DNA of 64,000 nucleotides. Source: Actinomyces sp. 432 (GTDB lineage Bacteria > Actinomycetota > Actinomycetes > Actinomycetales > Actinomycetaceae). The position numbers were made by a program, and so were the translations under genes. Positions 29,389 to 38,193 of this stretch are shown here, in pieces. The DNA lies in the NCBI RefSeq assembly GCF_009930875.1, contig NZ_CP025249.1, positions 434,001-498,000 on the forward strand. Direction: 5' to 3'. Position 1 is the first letter of the stretch; each line of letters starts with the position of its first letter. The notes under the pieces are model-generated. The model worked only from the letters and a program-made list of their open reading frames with translations, was not told the DNA's origin and made no database searches.

Positions 29389-31695
29389 TCACACGTTGGT
29401 TATACCCAGGTGGTCCAGCAGGCCGGGCATGTTGATGCCGACCCCGTCCGCGGGGGTGCGCACCACGTACGCGGCGATGGTGGCCTGCGGGTCGGGGCCG
29501 AGAGCGGCCTGCACGTGGGCGAACTCCTCGGGCAGTCGGGCCCTCGTTCCGGCGTAGACCCGTTCCAGCGCGCTGCGCAGCCGACGGCGGGTGCGGTACT
29601 GGTCGTACTTGACCTTCACCATGTACTGACGGGCGTCTGCGAGTACTACACCTTCCACGGGGTGGTCCTGGCTGGCCAGCGCATCGTCGTGTAGCACCTG
29701 GTCCAGTTCGACGCGGGAGCCCGCAGTGGCGAGCACCTCCACGCTTGCCAGGCCGAGCCCGGCCAGCTCCCCCATCAGCTCGTCGCGGCGGTGGAAGGCA
29801 AAGCTGTTGTCAATGACTGCCAGGGCCGTGACCCCGGGGCGGTGTGACTCGTCCACAAGGTGGGGGTCGTTGGCCAGCGTGACCTCCAGAGCCACTGACA
29901 CGTCATGATCGGACAGGAAGTCGATGAGTCGCCGACGCGCCTCACCGGCCACTACCCGCTCCACCGCCTGGGCCGCGGCCTGGCCGTAGCCGGTGTCCCC
30001 GGCCTTGGACCACACCCGCAGGTCCCCGTCCAGGGCGAACATGATCCCGAGGAACCCATTGACCTTGCGGGTCAGGGTCACGGGATACGTGAGATCGTCC
30101 AGGGTGGTGCCGCGCTCGCCGACGTTGAAGAACTTGTCGAACCCGCGGCCCACTACCTTCCCGTCGCGCACGAACAGCCCGCGGGCGGTGGAGGTCAGCT
30201 CGTCCCAGTTGCCCGTGTAGAAGGCCCGCCGGGTGAAGATGTAGGACACCACCCCGTCAGGTCCTTCCCGTCGACGGATGTCCGGGTGGGCTTCCAGACG
30301 GGCGACGACGCCGTCGGCACAGCCGGTATCAGCGGCGGAGTCCTCGTCGTCGCGGTACTCCTGGACGCGGACCTCCAGGGCACCGCCCTTCCCGGCCCGC
30401 AGGCGGGCCACGCGCAGCGCGCCGCCCTCCTCCACCCGGTTCTCCAGGTTGTAGACGCCCGCCACGGCGTCGGCAGGGGCGGGTTGGCTGTCATGCTTGC
30501 CGTTGCGGTGCCCGTGGAGCTGGACCACCTGCCCGCCCTCCAGGACCAGGAGCTCATCGACGTGGTCGTAGGTGGATCGGCCCGAGTAGGTCAGGGCCCT
30601 TTGGGAGGTTCCGTAGACGAACTCGTTGTCCACCAGGTGCGCCAGGCCACAGCCCGACTGCCTCCCCGCCAGGGCGCGCTCCAGCGCCGCCTGAGTGACA
30701 CCGCCGTGAGTGACCACGCAGACGGTGTCACAGCCGTGGACACGGAAGGTGCACAGGGGCACGGTACGCCGCAGCAGATCCAGGATGTCACGGTCGCCGT
30801 AGCGGGTCCTGATCTGCTCGTGGCTCGTGCCGGTCCGAGCGGACGGCTTGCCGGTACGGTGGATGAGCTCGAGCATCCGCAGCTCGTGATTGCCTTGGAC
30901 CAGCACCACTCGGGTGGGATCCAGGGCGCGCACCTGCTCGAATACGCCCAGTGCGTCAGGCCCGCGGTCGAACAGGTCACCGGCGAACACGATAACCTCA
31001 CCGTCTGGGGTGTCGGCCAGCGCCCGGGACAGGGCGCGGGAGCACGACTGCACGTCACCGATGACTGTCACGCCCCGCGCGGAGAGCATGACGTCCTCCC
31101 CGGAGAGCAGGCCGGTGCCGGTGCCGGTGCCGGTGGCTGCCGGCTCGGGGGCGCCAGTGGCTGGGGCGGCAGCGACGTCGGCTACGTCATCCGCGTAGGA
31201 GAAGAACCTGGCCACAGCGGCCGCGTCATCGGGGCTGATTCGCTCGATGCCCCTCACCACGGCGTTGCCCTGGGCGCGCAGGAGCATGCGCTCTAGGGCG
31301 GACTCGTCCAGCCGGTTGGGCCCTCGGGTGATGTTGCGCCGACGCAGCTCGGCGTCGCTGATGCCCTCCTGGCAGTCCACCAGGCCTACCCGGTAGTGGT
31401 GGCGCAGCGCCAGCTCACGCCACTGGTTCTGCTCCTTGGAGCTCAGATTGGTGGAGTCGACGACGACCGTCGCTCCACGGGCCATGCGCGCCTCGGCGGC
31501 GTCGAACACCATCCGCCAGATCATCTTGTCTGCGCCACCCAGCAGCGAGGTGGCACCGTCCAGGGTCATGGCGCGCGGGTACACCAGCTCGCGGAACTGA
31601 TCGGCGGAGACCACCTGGTCCTCCAGCCCGTGGCTACGTACCCAGGTGGTCTTGCCGCACCCGGGCGCCCCTCTCATCAGCAGCAACCGCCGCAT
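29389..31695 (-). CDS. Three-domain RNA repair enzyme: kinase, phosphatase, Rnl1-like ligase
   Basis: This 768-residue protein can carry out all steps of RNA break healing and sealing. Residues 1-165: T4 Pnkp-like 5'-kinase with P-loop GAPGCGKTT (9-17), VVVDSTNLS (78-85) and RRRNITRGPNRLD as lid. Residues 205-410: calcineurin-type phosphatase with GDVQ (213), GDLFDRGPD (239), GNHE (268) and THGG (329). Residues 420-768: RNA ligase with RGLFVRDGKVVGRGFDKFFN (505-524) and the adenylated Lys544 in KVNG, SKAG (563), EGVVL (681) and VKVK (693), closest by motif to T4 Rnl1. Ala/Thr/Gly-rich linkers join the parts. An AAGGAGA site precedes ATG 31695. Cellular substrate probably cleaved tRNA, by analogy only. 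Confidence 0.85.
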   Translation of the reverse strand: MRRLLLMRGAPGCGKTTWVRSHGLEDQVVSADQFRELVYPRAMTLDGATSLLGGADKMIWRMVFDAAEARMARGATVVVDSTNLSSKEQNQWRELALRHHYRVGLVDCQEGISDAELRRRNITRGPNRLDESALERMLLRAQGNAVVRGIERISPDDAAAVARFFSYADDVADVAAAPATGAPEPAATGTGTGTGLLSGEDVMLSARGVTVIGDVQSCSRALSRALADTPDGEVIVFAGDLFDRGPDALGVFEQVRALDPTRVVLVQGNHELRMLELIHRTGKPSARTGTSHEQIRTRYGDRDILDLLRRTVPLCTFRVHGCDTVCVVTHGGVTQAALERALAGRQSGCGLAHLVDNEFVYGTSQRALTYSGRSTYDHVDELLVLEGGQVVQLHGHRNGKHDSQPAPADAVAGVYNLENRVEEGGALRVARLRAGKGGALEVRVQEYRDDEDSAADTGCADGVVARLEAHPDIRRREGPDGVVSYIFTRRAFYTGNWDELTSTARGLFVRDGKVVGRGFDKFFNVGERGTTLDDLTYPVTLTRKVNGFLGIMFALDGDLRVWSKAGDTGYGQAAAQAVERVVAGEARRRLIDFLSDHDVSVALEVTLANDPHLVDESHRPGVTALAVIDNSFAFHRRDELMGELAGLGLASVEVLATAGSRVELDQVLHDDALASQDHPVEGVVLADARQYMVKVKYDQYRTRRRLRSALERVYAGTRARLPEEFAHVQAALGPDPQATIAAYVVRTPADGVGINMPGLLDHLGITNV

Positions 31696-32587
31696 TGTCT
31701 TGTTCTCCTTCCTGTTGGTACTTCATCTCGACTTCCTGTTATCTGCCGACCCGTTCGTGCTGCCCTGCCTGCGTACCTGTGCCGGTGCCCCCGCGAGGCC
31801 AGGAGGGCCTGCGGGCCGACGGGGACCGGGCAGGCCCCTGGACCGGCTGGCTGCGGGCGGTGTGGGCGCCGGGTTCTGCCGGTTCCTGGCGGGGAGCAGG
31901 GTCGCCGACGCCGTTTCGCGCCGCGCAGGTCCGCTCTGGGGCTTGGGGTGCCTGGGGCACACGCACAGTCGGCGGGCGTCACCGCCCCCGGCCGGGGGAG
32001 CCTTGGGAGTGCTCGGGACCACGCCACGGGCGCCGGAGTTGTCAGTGCGACAGACCAGCGCCGCCCCCGGAAGGGCAGTCACTCACGGAAGATGGAACGC
32101 CCAGGGGGACCTGCTGTGTGATGCCCGCCGACCACTCGCACACGGTGTCGCAAGGCGTGGGCGCCTGCGGTGCGGGGGCCGGGGAACGGGTCAACTGCGC
32201 TGTCGTCGCGGATTCAACGGTTTTCGTCCCCACGTGGCTGCAATGCGCACGTCACTCCGGCGCCGCTTGACATGGAGCAGCGGCGCTGGAGACATTGAGG
32301 ATGACGAGAACACGGGCCATTTATACATCCTTGACGACTTGGGGACAAGAGGCGTTCCCGGCGCGGGGTGGCCGGGGCGGAGGCAGGAGAGGCGTCGTCG
32401 TCGACGGGGTCGGGGTGATCCCGCTCCGGACCGGCGACGACCGGGCTGGCCGGTAGCCGACGCAGATTCCCGGGTACCGGGGTTGAAAGGGTTATTCCCC
32501 CGGAACTGCGCGGTCGTCCGCGCTCGCAGTTCCGCGCGCCCGGTCCCGACCGCCTTACTTCCCACATGTAGGAGAAAGGACGGAAAC
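31696..32587. other. Gene-poor leader region upstream of the RNA-repair gene
   Basis: No credible protein gene is seen in about 0.9 kb of GC-rich DNA. A minus-strand promoter is visible at 32320-32348, so the repair gene would have a leader of about 0.6 kb. The stretch could hold a structured or small RNA. A stem GGAACTGCG/CGCAGTTCC lies at 32502-32533, ahead of the plus-strand start at 32588. Confidence 0.5.
32320..32348 (-). promoter_or_regulatory. Promoter reading toward the RNA-repair gene
   Basis: On the minus strand TTGTCC (32348-32343) and TATAAA (32325-32320) are separated by 17 bases, a good sigma-70-like match. Transcription would start near 32313, about 620 bases before the ATG at 31695. 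Confidence 0.55.
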
Positions 32588-33012
32588 ATGACTCTCAAAC
32601 GCGCAGTGGCCCTGTATGCGCTCCAGGACGCCTACGGGCGCGGCGGCCTCGGCCTGGAGGGGTGCATCAGTCTGGTCGAGAACATGGGCGCCCGGGTTCG
32701 ACGGATACATGACACATCCGGTTCTTCGTGTTGGCGAGTGCGGTGGGTTGGCTGGTTGCGGTGCTCGCCGCTACCTGGCGAACCGTTGTCCAAGCACACG
32801 AGCCGTCCGCACCCGCAACGGCGCCGACGACGTTCCTGCCTGCCCGAACACGACCGCATCAGCGCGAGACGACCCCCCGCGCCCGAACACGGCCACCAAT
32901 TGTCAATCCCCAGCCGGCACCATCACGCCTCAAACCGGGAGAGCCGTATGCCCTGGGGCGATGGAAATCAGGCCGGCTCGTACTGGACGATGGCCGGATC
33001 GCTGGTCGTTAG
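32588..33012 (+). pseudogene. Possible small membrane protein gene, broken or frameshifted
   Basis: An ATG at 32588 follows a good GGAGAAAGGA site and starts a protein-like stretch (MTLKRAVALYALQDAYGRGG, on to about GARVRRIHD). In another frame from about 32719 comes a convincing membrane helix (IRFFVLASAVGWLVAVLAAT) followed by a Pro/Thr/Arg-rich tail. A single base change near 32715 would join them. The tail to 33012 overlaps the convergent monooxygenase gene and is doubtful. It could equally be two chance fragments. Confidence 0.3.
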
Positions 33013-33252
33013 GGCGATCAGCTGCGGGATGAGCGTGGTGAAGTGCGCGGAGGCGTTGTGCGCCTCGATGGCGGTGTCGTCGGCCCACGTCTCCAGGAAG
33101 GTGAGGGTAGTGGCGTCGTCGCGGGCGCGCAGCAGCTCGTAGGAGACGTTGCCAGACTCCGCGCGTGAGGCCTCCACAAGCTGACGGGCCTTGGCGGTGA
33201 ACTCGTCGACGGCGTCGGGCCGGACGGCGAACGTGGCGATGATGTGGATCAT
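32968..33252 (-). CDS. Antibiotic biosynthesis monooxygenase (ABM/YgiN-like) domain protein
   Basis: This 94-residue single-domain protein has the ferredoxin-like ABM fold: an N-terminal strand IHIIATFAVRPDAVDEFTAK, a central helix, YELLRARDDATTLTFLETWADD with the conserved Glu/Trp, and a later HNASAHFTTLIPQL helix with the His. Such enzymes act as quinol monooxygenases or detoxify quinones; some only bind ligands. ATG 33252 has a strong AGGAGG site. It lies between an uncertain small gene and a repeat array. Confidence 0.85.
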   Translation of the reverse strand: MIHIIATFAVRPDAVDEFTAKARQLVEASRAESGNVSYELLRARDDATTLTFLETWADDTAIEAHNASAHFTTLIPQLIALTTSDPAIVQYEPA

Positions 33253-33307
33253 GGGAGCCTCCTCGTGCATGGGTACAGCTGCCGACAGTGCGGCTGTGTC
33301 ATTACTA

Positions 33308-33363
33308 CCGACCTCGGCACGTAACGTCTACCGACCTCGGTAGGTAACGTCTACCGACCTCGG
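33308..33363 (-). repeat. 3'-end repeat array B, three 23-bp units
   Basis: CCGACCTCGG begins at 33308, 33331 and 33354 on the plus strand, exactly 23 bases apart, with GTAACGTCTA-type spacers. Read on the minus strand it gives CCGAGGTCGGTAGACGTTAC, the direction of the ABC exporter gene whose stop is 81 bases upstream (33444). Confidence 0.88.
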
Positions 33364-33443
33364 TGAAGGGGGACTGCGGGGTGCTTCCTGGGGCACCCCG
33401 GGGTTACCCCTGCCGCTCCAGGGCGACTCCAGTTCGTCCTGGT

Positions 33444-35456
33444 CTACTCCAGTTCGAAGGCGCCGGTGTAGAGCTGGTAGTAGGTGCCGCGCTGCTCGAT
33501 GAGCTGGTCGTGGTTGCCGCGCTCGATGATGCGGCCGTGGTCCAGCACCATGATCGCGTCGGAGTTGCGCACCGTGGACAGCCGGTGCGCAATCACGAAC
33601 ACCGTCCGCCCCCGCATGAGGTTGTCCATGCCGGCCTGCACCAGTGCCTCGGTGCGGGTGTCGATGGAGCTGGTGGCCTCATCCAGGATCATCACCGGCG
33701 GGTCGGCGACGGCGGCGCGGGCGATCGACAGCAGCTGAGCCTGTCCCTGGGACAGGCTCGAGCTATCGCCCGAGATCACCGTCTGGTACCCCTGGGGCAG
33801 ACGGCGGATGAAGCCGTCGGCGTTGGCCAGCTTGGCCGCCTCGATGCACTCCTCGTCGGTGGCGTCCAGGCGCCCGTAGCGGATGTTGTCCATGACCGTG
33901 CCGGTGAACAGGCGCACGTCCTGGAGCACCACGCCCAGCGAGCGGCGCAGGTCTGCCTTGGCGATCTTGTTGATGTTGATGCCGTCGTAGCGGATCTTGC
34001 CGTCGTCGATGTCGTAGAAGCGGTTGATCAGGTTGGTGATCGTGGTCTTCCCGGCGCCGGTGGCGCCCACGAAGGCGATCTTCTGCCCGGGCTTGGCCCA
34101 CAGGGAGACGTCGTGGAGGACCTCCTTGACGCCGTCGTAGGAGAAGTCCACGTGCTTCATGACGATCTCGCCCCGCAGCCGCGTGTAGGTGACGGTGCCA
34201 TCCGCCTGGTGGGGGTGGCGCCAGGCCCACACGTCGGTCTTGCGGTCGGCGGGCTGGACACCGCCGTCGGCCGTCTCGACGGCGTCGACCAGGCCCACAT
34301 ACCCGCCGTCCTGCTCGGGCTGCTCATCGATGAGCGCGAAGACTCGGCCGGCGCCGGCCAGGCCCATGGCGATCAGCGCCACCTGCTGAGAGGCCTGGTT
34401 GATGGTCTGGGACAGCTGCCGCACCATCGTCAGGTAGGAGACGATGATGCCGACGGTGATGGTGCCCATGCCGGCGAAGCCGATGTTGGTGACCTGCAGC
34501 TGAATGAGCAGGCCGCCAACCAAGGCGATCAGCACGTACAGCAGGTTGCCGAGGTTGCCCATGACGGGGCCGAGGATGTTGCCGTACTGGTTGGCCTTCT
34601 CCGAGTCGGAGAACAGCTGTCGGTTCAGGGCGTCGAAGTCGGCCTTGGCGGCCTCCTCGTGATTGAAGACCTGGACGACCTTCTGCCCGCCCATTATCTC
34701 CTCGATGAAGCCCTCCTCGGTGGCCAGTGACTGCTGCTGGGCGACCATGTACTGCGAGGACTTCCCGCCCAGGCTGCGGGTGGCGGCGACCATGATGGCG
34801 GCCACGACCAGTACCAGGATCGTCAGCCAGAGGCTGTAGTAGAGCATCATCGCCAGCATCGCCCCGAGCGTCAGGCCGGACTGAATGAGCGTGGGCACCG
34901 ACTGGCCGATCAGCTGGCGCACGGCGTCGGTGTCATTGGTGTAGGTCGACATGATCGCGCCGTGGGCGTGGGTGTCGAAGTACTTGATCGGCAGGGACTG
35001 CATACGGTCGAACATGTCGTCGCGCATGTGCTTGAGCGAGCCCTGCGTGACCACCGCCATGATGCGTGAGTACAGGAAGCTGGTGATCACCCCGAGGGCG
35101 TAGACCACGCCCATGGCGGTGATAATCCGCACCAGCGTGGGCATGACGGCGTCTAGGCCCGCGCTCAGGCCGGGGGTGATCACCTCGTCGACCACCCGCT
35201 GCATGAAGATGGAGGCGACCGTGGATGCCACCGAGGCGATCACGATGCTGATGGCGACGACGATCAGCTGCCACGGGTAGTAGTGGAAGACATAGGCCAG
35301 CAGCCGACGCGCCGGGCGGTCGATGTGCGGCAGGTCGTGCGGGTCAGACTGGCCATCGGGGTGCTGTGCGGTGGCGCTGGCCTCGACGACGGCCTCCGGC
35401 TGCTCGGCGTCGGGACGCTCCTCGGGCCGGTCGGTGCGGTTGCGCGCCATGATCAC
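33444..35456 (-). CDS. Heterodimeric ABC exporter subunit, catalytically competent NBD
   Basis: This 670-residue fused permease/ATPase has a charged N-terminal tail of about 45 residues, six membrane helices (about 55-390) and a nucleotide-binding domain. Walker A is GATGAGKTT (about 463), the signature LSQGQAQLLSIARA (about 570), and Walker B VMILDEATSSID with the catalytic Glu; the switch His is in VIAHRLSTV. It is the canonical partner of the degenerate subunit upstream, like BmrCD or LmrCD multidrug exporters. The start overlaps the upstream stop by four bases (GTGA); the ATG at 35450 is an alternative. Confidence 0.9.
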   Translation of the reverse strand: MIMARNRTDRPEERPDAEQPEAVVEASATAQHPDGQSDPHDLPHIDRPARRLLAYVFHYYPWQLIVVAISIVIASVASTVASIFMQRVVDEVITPGLSAGLDAVMPTLVRIITAMGVVYALGVITSFLYSRIMAVVTQGSLKHMRDDMFDRMQSLPIKYFDTHAHGAIMSTYTNDTDAVRQLIGQSVPTLIQSGLTLGAMLAMMLYYSLWLTILVLVVAAIMVAATRSLGGKSSQYMVAQQQSLATEEGFIEEIMGGQKVVQVFNHEEAAKADFDALNRQLFSDSEKANQYGNILGPVMGNLGNLLYVLIALVGGLLIQLQVTNIGFAGMGTITVGIIVSYLTMVRQLSQTINQASQQVALIAMGLAGAGRVFALIDEQPEQDGGYVGLVDAVETADGGVQPADRKTDVWAWRHPHQADGTVTYTRLRGEIVMKHVDFSYDGVKEVLHDVSLWAKPGQKIAFVGATGAGKTTITNLINRFYDIDDGKIRYDGININKIAKADLRRSLGVVLQDVRLFTGTVMDNIRYGRLDATDEECIEAAKLANADGFIRRLPQGYQTVISGDSSSLSQGQAQLLSIARAAVADPPVMILDEATSSIDTRTEALVQAGMDNLMRGRTVFVIAHRLSTVRNSDAIMVLDHGRIIERGNHDQLIEQRGTYYQLYTGAFELE

Positions 35457-37204
35457 GCCACCTCCTGTTCCTGACTGGTGCGATTCTGCGACTCGTAGAT
35501 CTGCTGGTACTCGCCGCCCAGGGCCATCAGCTCCGCATGGGTGCCGCGCTCCAGGATGCGGCCGTCGTCGAGCACGATGATCTGATCGGCGTGCTCAACG
35601 GAGGAGAGCCGCTGGGCGATGATGATCTTGGTGGTGTCGGGGATCTCCTGGTCGAAGGCCCGGCGGATCAGGGCGTCCGTGCGGGTGTCGACGGCGGAGG
35701 TCGAGTCGTCCAGGATCAGGATCCGCGGCTTCTTCAGCAGGGCGCGGGCGATGCACAGGCGCTGCTTCTGCCCGCCGGAGACGTTGGTGCCGCCCTGTTC
35801 GATGCGGGTGTCGTAGCCGTCGGGGAACTGACGGATGAACTCGTCGGCCTGGGCCAGCTCGCAGGCGCGGACGAGCTGGGCGTCGGTGGCCTCCGGGTCG
35901 CCCCAGCGCAGGTTGTCCTTGATGGTGCCGGCGAACAGGACGTTCTTCTGCAGCACGACGGCGACGGCGTCACGCAGGGACTCCAAGTCGTACTCGCGCA
36001 CGTCGACGCCGCCGACGCTCACCCGTCCGGAGGTGACGTCGTACAGGCGGGAGATTAGCTGGATGAGTGTGGTCTTAGCCGAGCCGGTGCCGCCGACGAT
36101 CCCCAGGGTGGAGCCCGATGGGATGGTCAGATCGATGTCGTGCAGAACGTCGGCCTGGGCATCGGCGGAGTAGCGGAAGGAGACGCCCTCGAAGCGGACC
36201 TCGCCGTCGGGAACCTCGGTGCGGCCGTCGGCGGGGGAGGTGAGGGTGGGGCGGTGCTCGATGACCTCGGCGATACGGTTGGCGGACTCCACCGACATCG
36301 ACACCATCACGAAGATGAAGGCGAGCATCATCATCGAGGCCAGGATCTGCACGCCATAGGTCATCAGCGAGGAGAACTCGCCGGTGGTCAGCTCGGTACC
36401 GCCGCTGCCTACTACCACCCGGGCGCCCAGGTAGTTGACCAGCATCAGCGACACATAGATGAAGAAGACCATGATCGGGCCGTTGAGCGCCAGGATCTTC
36501 TCGGCGTAGGTGAAGTCCTTACGCACCTGCTGGGAGGCGGCGCGGAACTTCGTCTTCTCGTGCTCCTCGGTGACGAAGGACTTCACCACCCGGATCGCGG
36601 AGACGTTCTCCTGCACCGAGTTGTTCAGGGCGTCGTACTTCTTGAAGATCCGCCTGAAGATCGGGAACACGTAGGCGGCCAGGCCGATCAGCGCGCCCCC
36701 GAGCAGCGGCAGCATGATGATGAAGATGAGCGCCAGCCGGGCGTTGATCGTGAGCGTCATGATGATGGAGAAGATGACCATCAGCGGGACGCGCACGGCC
36801 ACGCGGATGATCATCTGGTAGGCGTTCTGCACGTTGGTGACGTCGGTGGTCATGCGGGTGACCAGCGACGACGTCGAAAAGCGGTCGATGTCCGCGAAGG
36901 AGAACTCCTGCACCCGGTAGAACAGGTCCTGGCGCAGGTTGCGGGCCAGGCCGGCGGCCGCCGTGGCGGCGCGCACTCCGGACATGACGCCGCACACGAG
37001 CGAGATGAGTGCCATGACCACCAGAACCAGGCCGATGCGCAGGATCGGGCCCATGGAGCTGCCGGTGAGGGTGTCGATGAGCTCGGCCATCAGCAGTGGC
37101 AGGACGCACTCCAGCCCGGCCTCGCCCACCATGAACAGCGGCGCCTGCAGTGACGGCCTGCGGTACTCGCGCAGGCTGCGCAGGAGGGTACGTACGGTCT
37201 TCAC
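35453..37204 (-). CDS. Heterodimeric ABC exporter subunit, degenerate NBD
   Basis: This 583-residue subunit has six membrane helices (about 20-310) and an NBD. Walker A reads GGTGSAKT (371-378, Ala for the second-last Gly), the signature NVSGGQ (474-479) is intact, Walker B ends in Asp-Asp (499-500), so the catalytic Glu is replaced by Asp, and the switch His is Gln531 (IIIAQRLSS). These changes are typical of the inactive-site half in heterodimeric exporters. It is the first gene of a two-gene operon. Substrate unknown; drugs, lipids or peptides are possible. Confidence 0.9.
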   Translation of the reverse strand: MKTVRTLLRSLREYRRPSLQAPLFMVGEAGLECVLPLLMAELIDTLTGSSMGPILRIGLVLVVMALISLVCGVMSGVRAATAAAGLARNLRQDLFYRVQEFSFADIDRFSTSSLVTRMTTDVTNVQNAYQMIIRVAVRVPLMVIFSIIMTLTINARLALIFIIMLPLLGGALIGLAAYVFPIFRRIFKKYDALNNSVQENVSAIRVVKSFVTEEHEKTKFRAASQQVRKDFTYAEKILALNGPIMVFFIYVSLMLVNYLGARVVVGSGGTELTTGEFSSLMTYGVQILASMMMLAFIFVMVSMSVESANRIAEVIEHRPTLTSPADGRTEVPDGEVRFEGVSFRYSADAQADVLHDIDLTIPSGSTLGIVGGTGSAKTTLIQLISRLYDVTSGRVSVGGVDVREYDLESLRDAVAVVLQKNVLFAGTIKDNLRWGDPEATDAQLVRACELAQADEFIRQFPDGYDTRIEQGGTNVSGGQKQRLCIARALLKKPRILILDDSTSAVDTRTDALIRRAFDQEIPDTTKIIIAQRLSSVEHADQIIVLDDGRILERGTHAELMALGGEYQQIYESQNRTSQEQEVA

Positions 37205-37359
37205 AGGGGTCTTTTACCAGCTTCCCGGTAGATTAGGTAGTGGCCGATCGACGTGATCTGTGGCCAACGGGGACAATGGCAATCCTGCTACTGGCTTGGG
37301 CACGCAGGTTCTACTGATCGTGGCGAATAGGTGGCGACTCCGGGCTGCCGCATGAGTGC

Positions 37360-37956
37360 TCAGTCTCCGCGCCGCTGCAGGTAGGCGACCAGGCTGATGG
37401 CGATGCCTCCCAGCAGCGCCACTGTCATCACGCGCGGCACCCAGACTGCCGCCAGCACCAGCCCCAGGATCTGGATTGCCCACTCCGCCGGCGCCAGGGC
37501 CCGGCGCTCACGGAGCAGCGGAACCAGCGCCTGATTGTTCGGGTCGGCGGCCCGCAGTGAATGGTGCACGGCGACGCGACTGACGGAGGTCAGCAGGAAG
37601 ACCAGGCCGTAGAGCACCTGTGCGGTGCTGTTGCCCGGATTCTGGGCGACCAGCGTCGTGGTGTACGGGAAGAACGAGGCGAAGAAGAGCAGCAGCAGGC
37701 TCAGGCCCACTGTCGTGCGGGTTACCAAAACGGCCGGGTCCCACTCGTAGTGAATGCGCGCCCACAGCAGGCCCAGCCAGGCGAAGGAGACCGTATAGGC
37801 CAGCAACTCGTTGCGCAGTTGCCACAGCCCCGCAGGGCTGACCACCTCGGGCTGAGGCAGGTCCAGGATGAGGATGGTGATGATGATGGCAAGGACCGCG
37901 TCCATGAAGGCGGCGAGCCTCTCCTTGCCCATAGTTACGGGCGGCTTCTTGACCAT
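37360..37956 (-). CDS. TMEM175/DUF1211-family channel-like protein
   Basis: This 198-residue protein has about six hydrophobic helices and begins with the family signature KERLAAFMDAVLAIIITILI (residues 11-30), the pore-lining helix of bacterial TMEM175 potassium channels, normally RxxxFSDxVxAI. Here the motif reads RLAAFMDAVLAI, so the key Phe and Asp are present while Ser is Met. A second repeat is missing, as in other bacterial members that form tetramers. Selectivity unproven. Confidence 0.8.
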   Translation of the reverse strand: MVKKPPVTMGKERLAAFMDAVLAIIITILILDLPQPEVVSPAGLWQLRNELLAYTVSFAWLGLLWARIHYEWDPAVLVTRTTVGLSLLLLFFASFFPYTTTLVAQNPGNSTAQVLYGLVFLLTSVSRVAVHHSLRAADPNNQALVPLLRERRALAPAEWAIQILGLVLAAVWVPRVMTVALLGGIAISLVAYLQRRGD

Positions 37957-38193
37957 GCGATTTCCTCCGGGGGTCTACTGCGCCGGTTCGCCGTCTACTA
38001 CGTCACTTGGGTGTCTGCTGAATGGCTGTGGGCTGTTCAGCAAAGGTCTAACCGGCGTACCTAACGGTGAAGTAGCGTAGTAGACGACTGGCGACGGGCG
38101 CGGATGGGGGCGGCTAAGCGGAAGTACTCGGGGCGGGCAGTCCGATGAACGCCGTCCTCGGCCGCGGTCGTCCCAGTCGGCGCGGGTGGCCGG

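Noticed and set aside
29905..31296. Long plus-strand frame opposite the RNA-repair gene
   Set aside because: It is an antisense shadow caused by high GC at third positions; the minus-strand protein has clear conserved motifs. Similar long shadows opposite 40.2-42.4 kb and 55.2-58.2 kb were rejected for the same reason.
32100..32320. tRNA-like or Y-RNA module in the leader
   Set aside because: I could not find a T-arm-like GGTTCGAATCC element or a convincing cloverleaf; only the promoter is supported.
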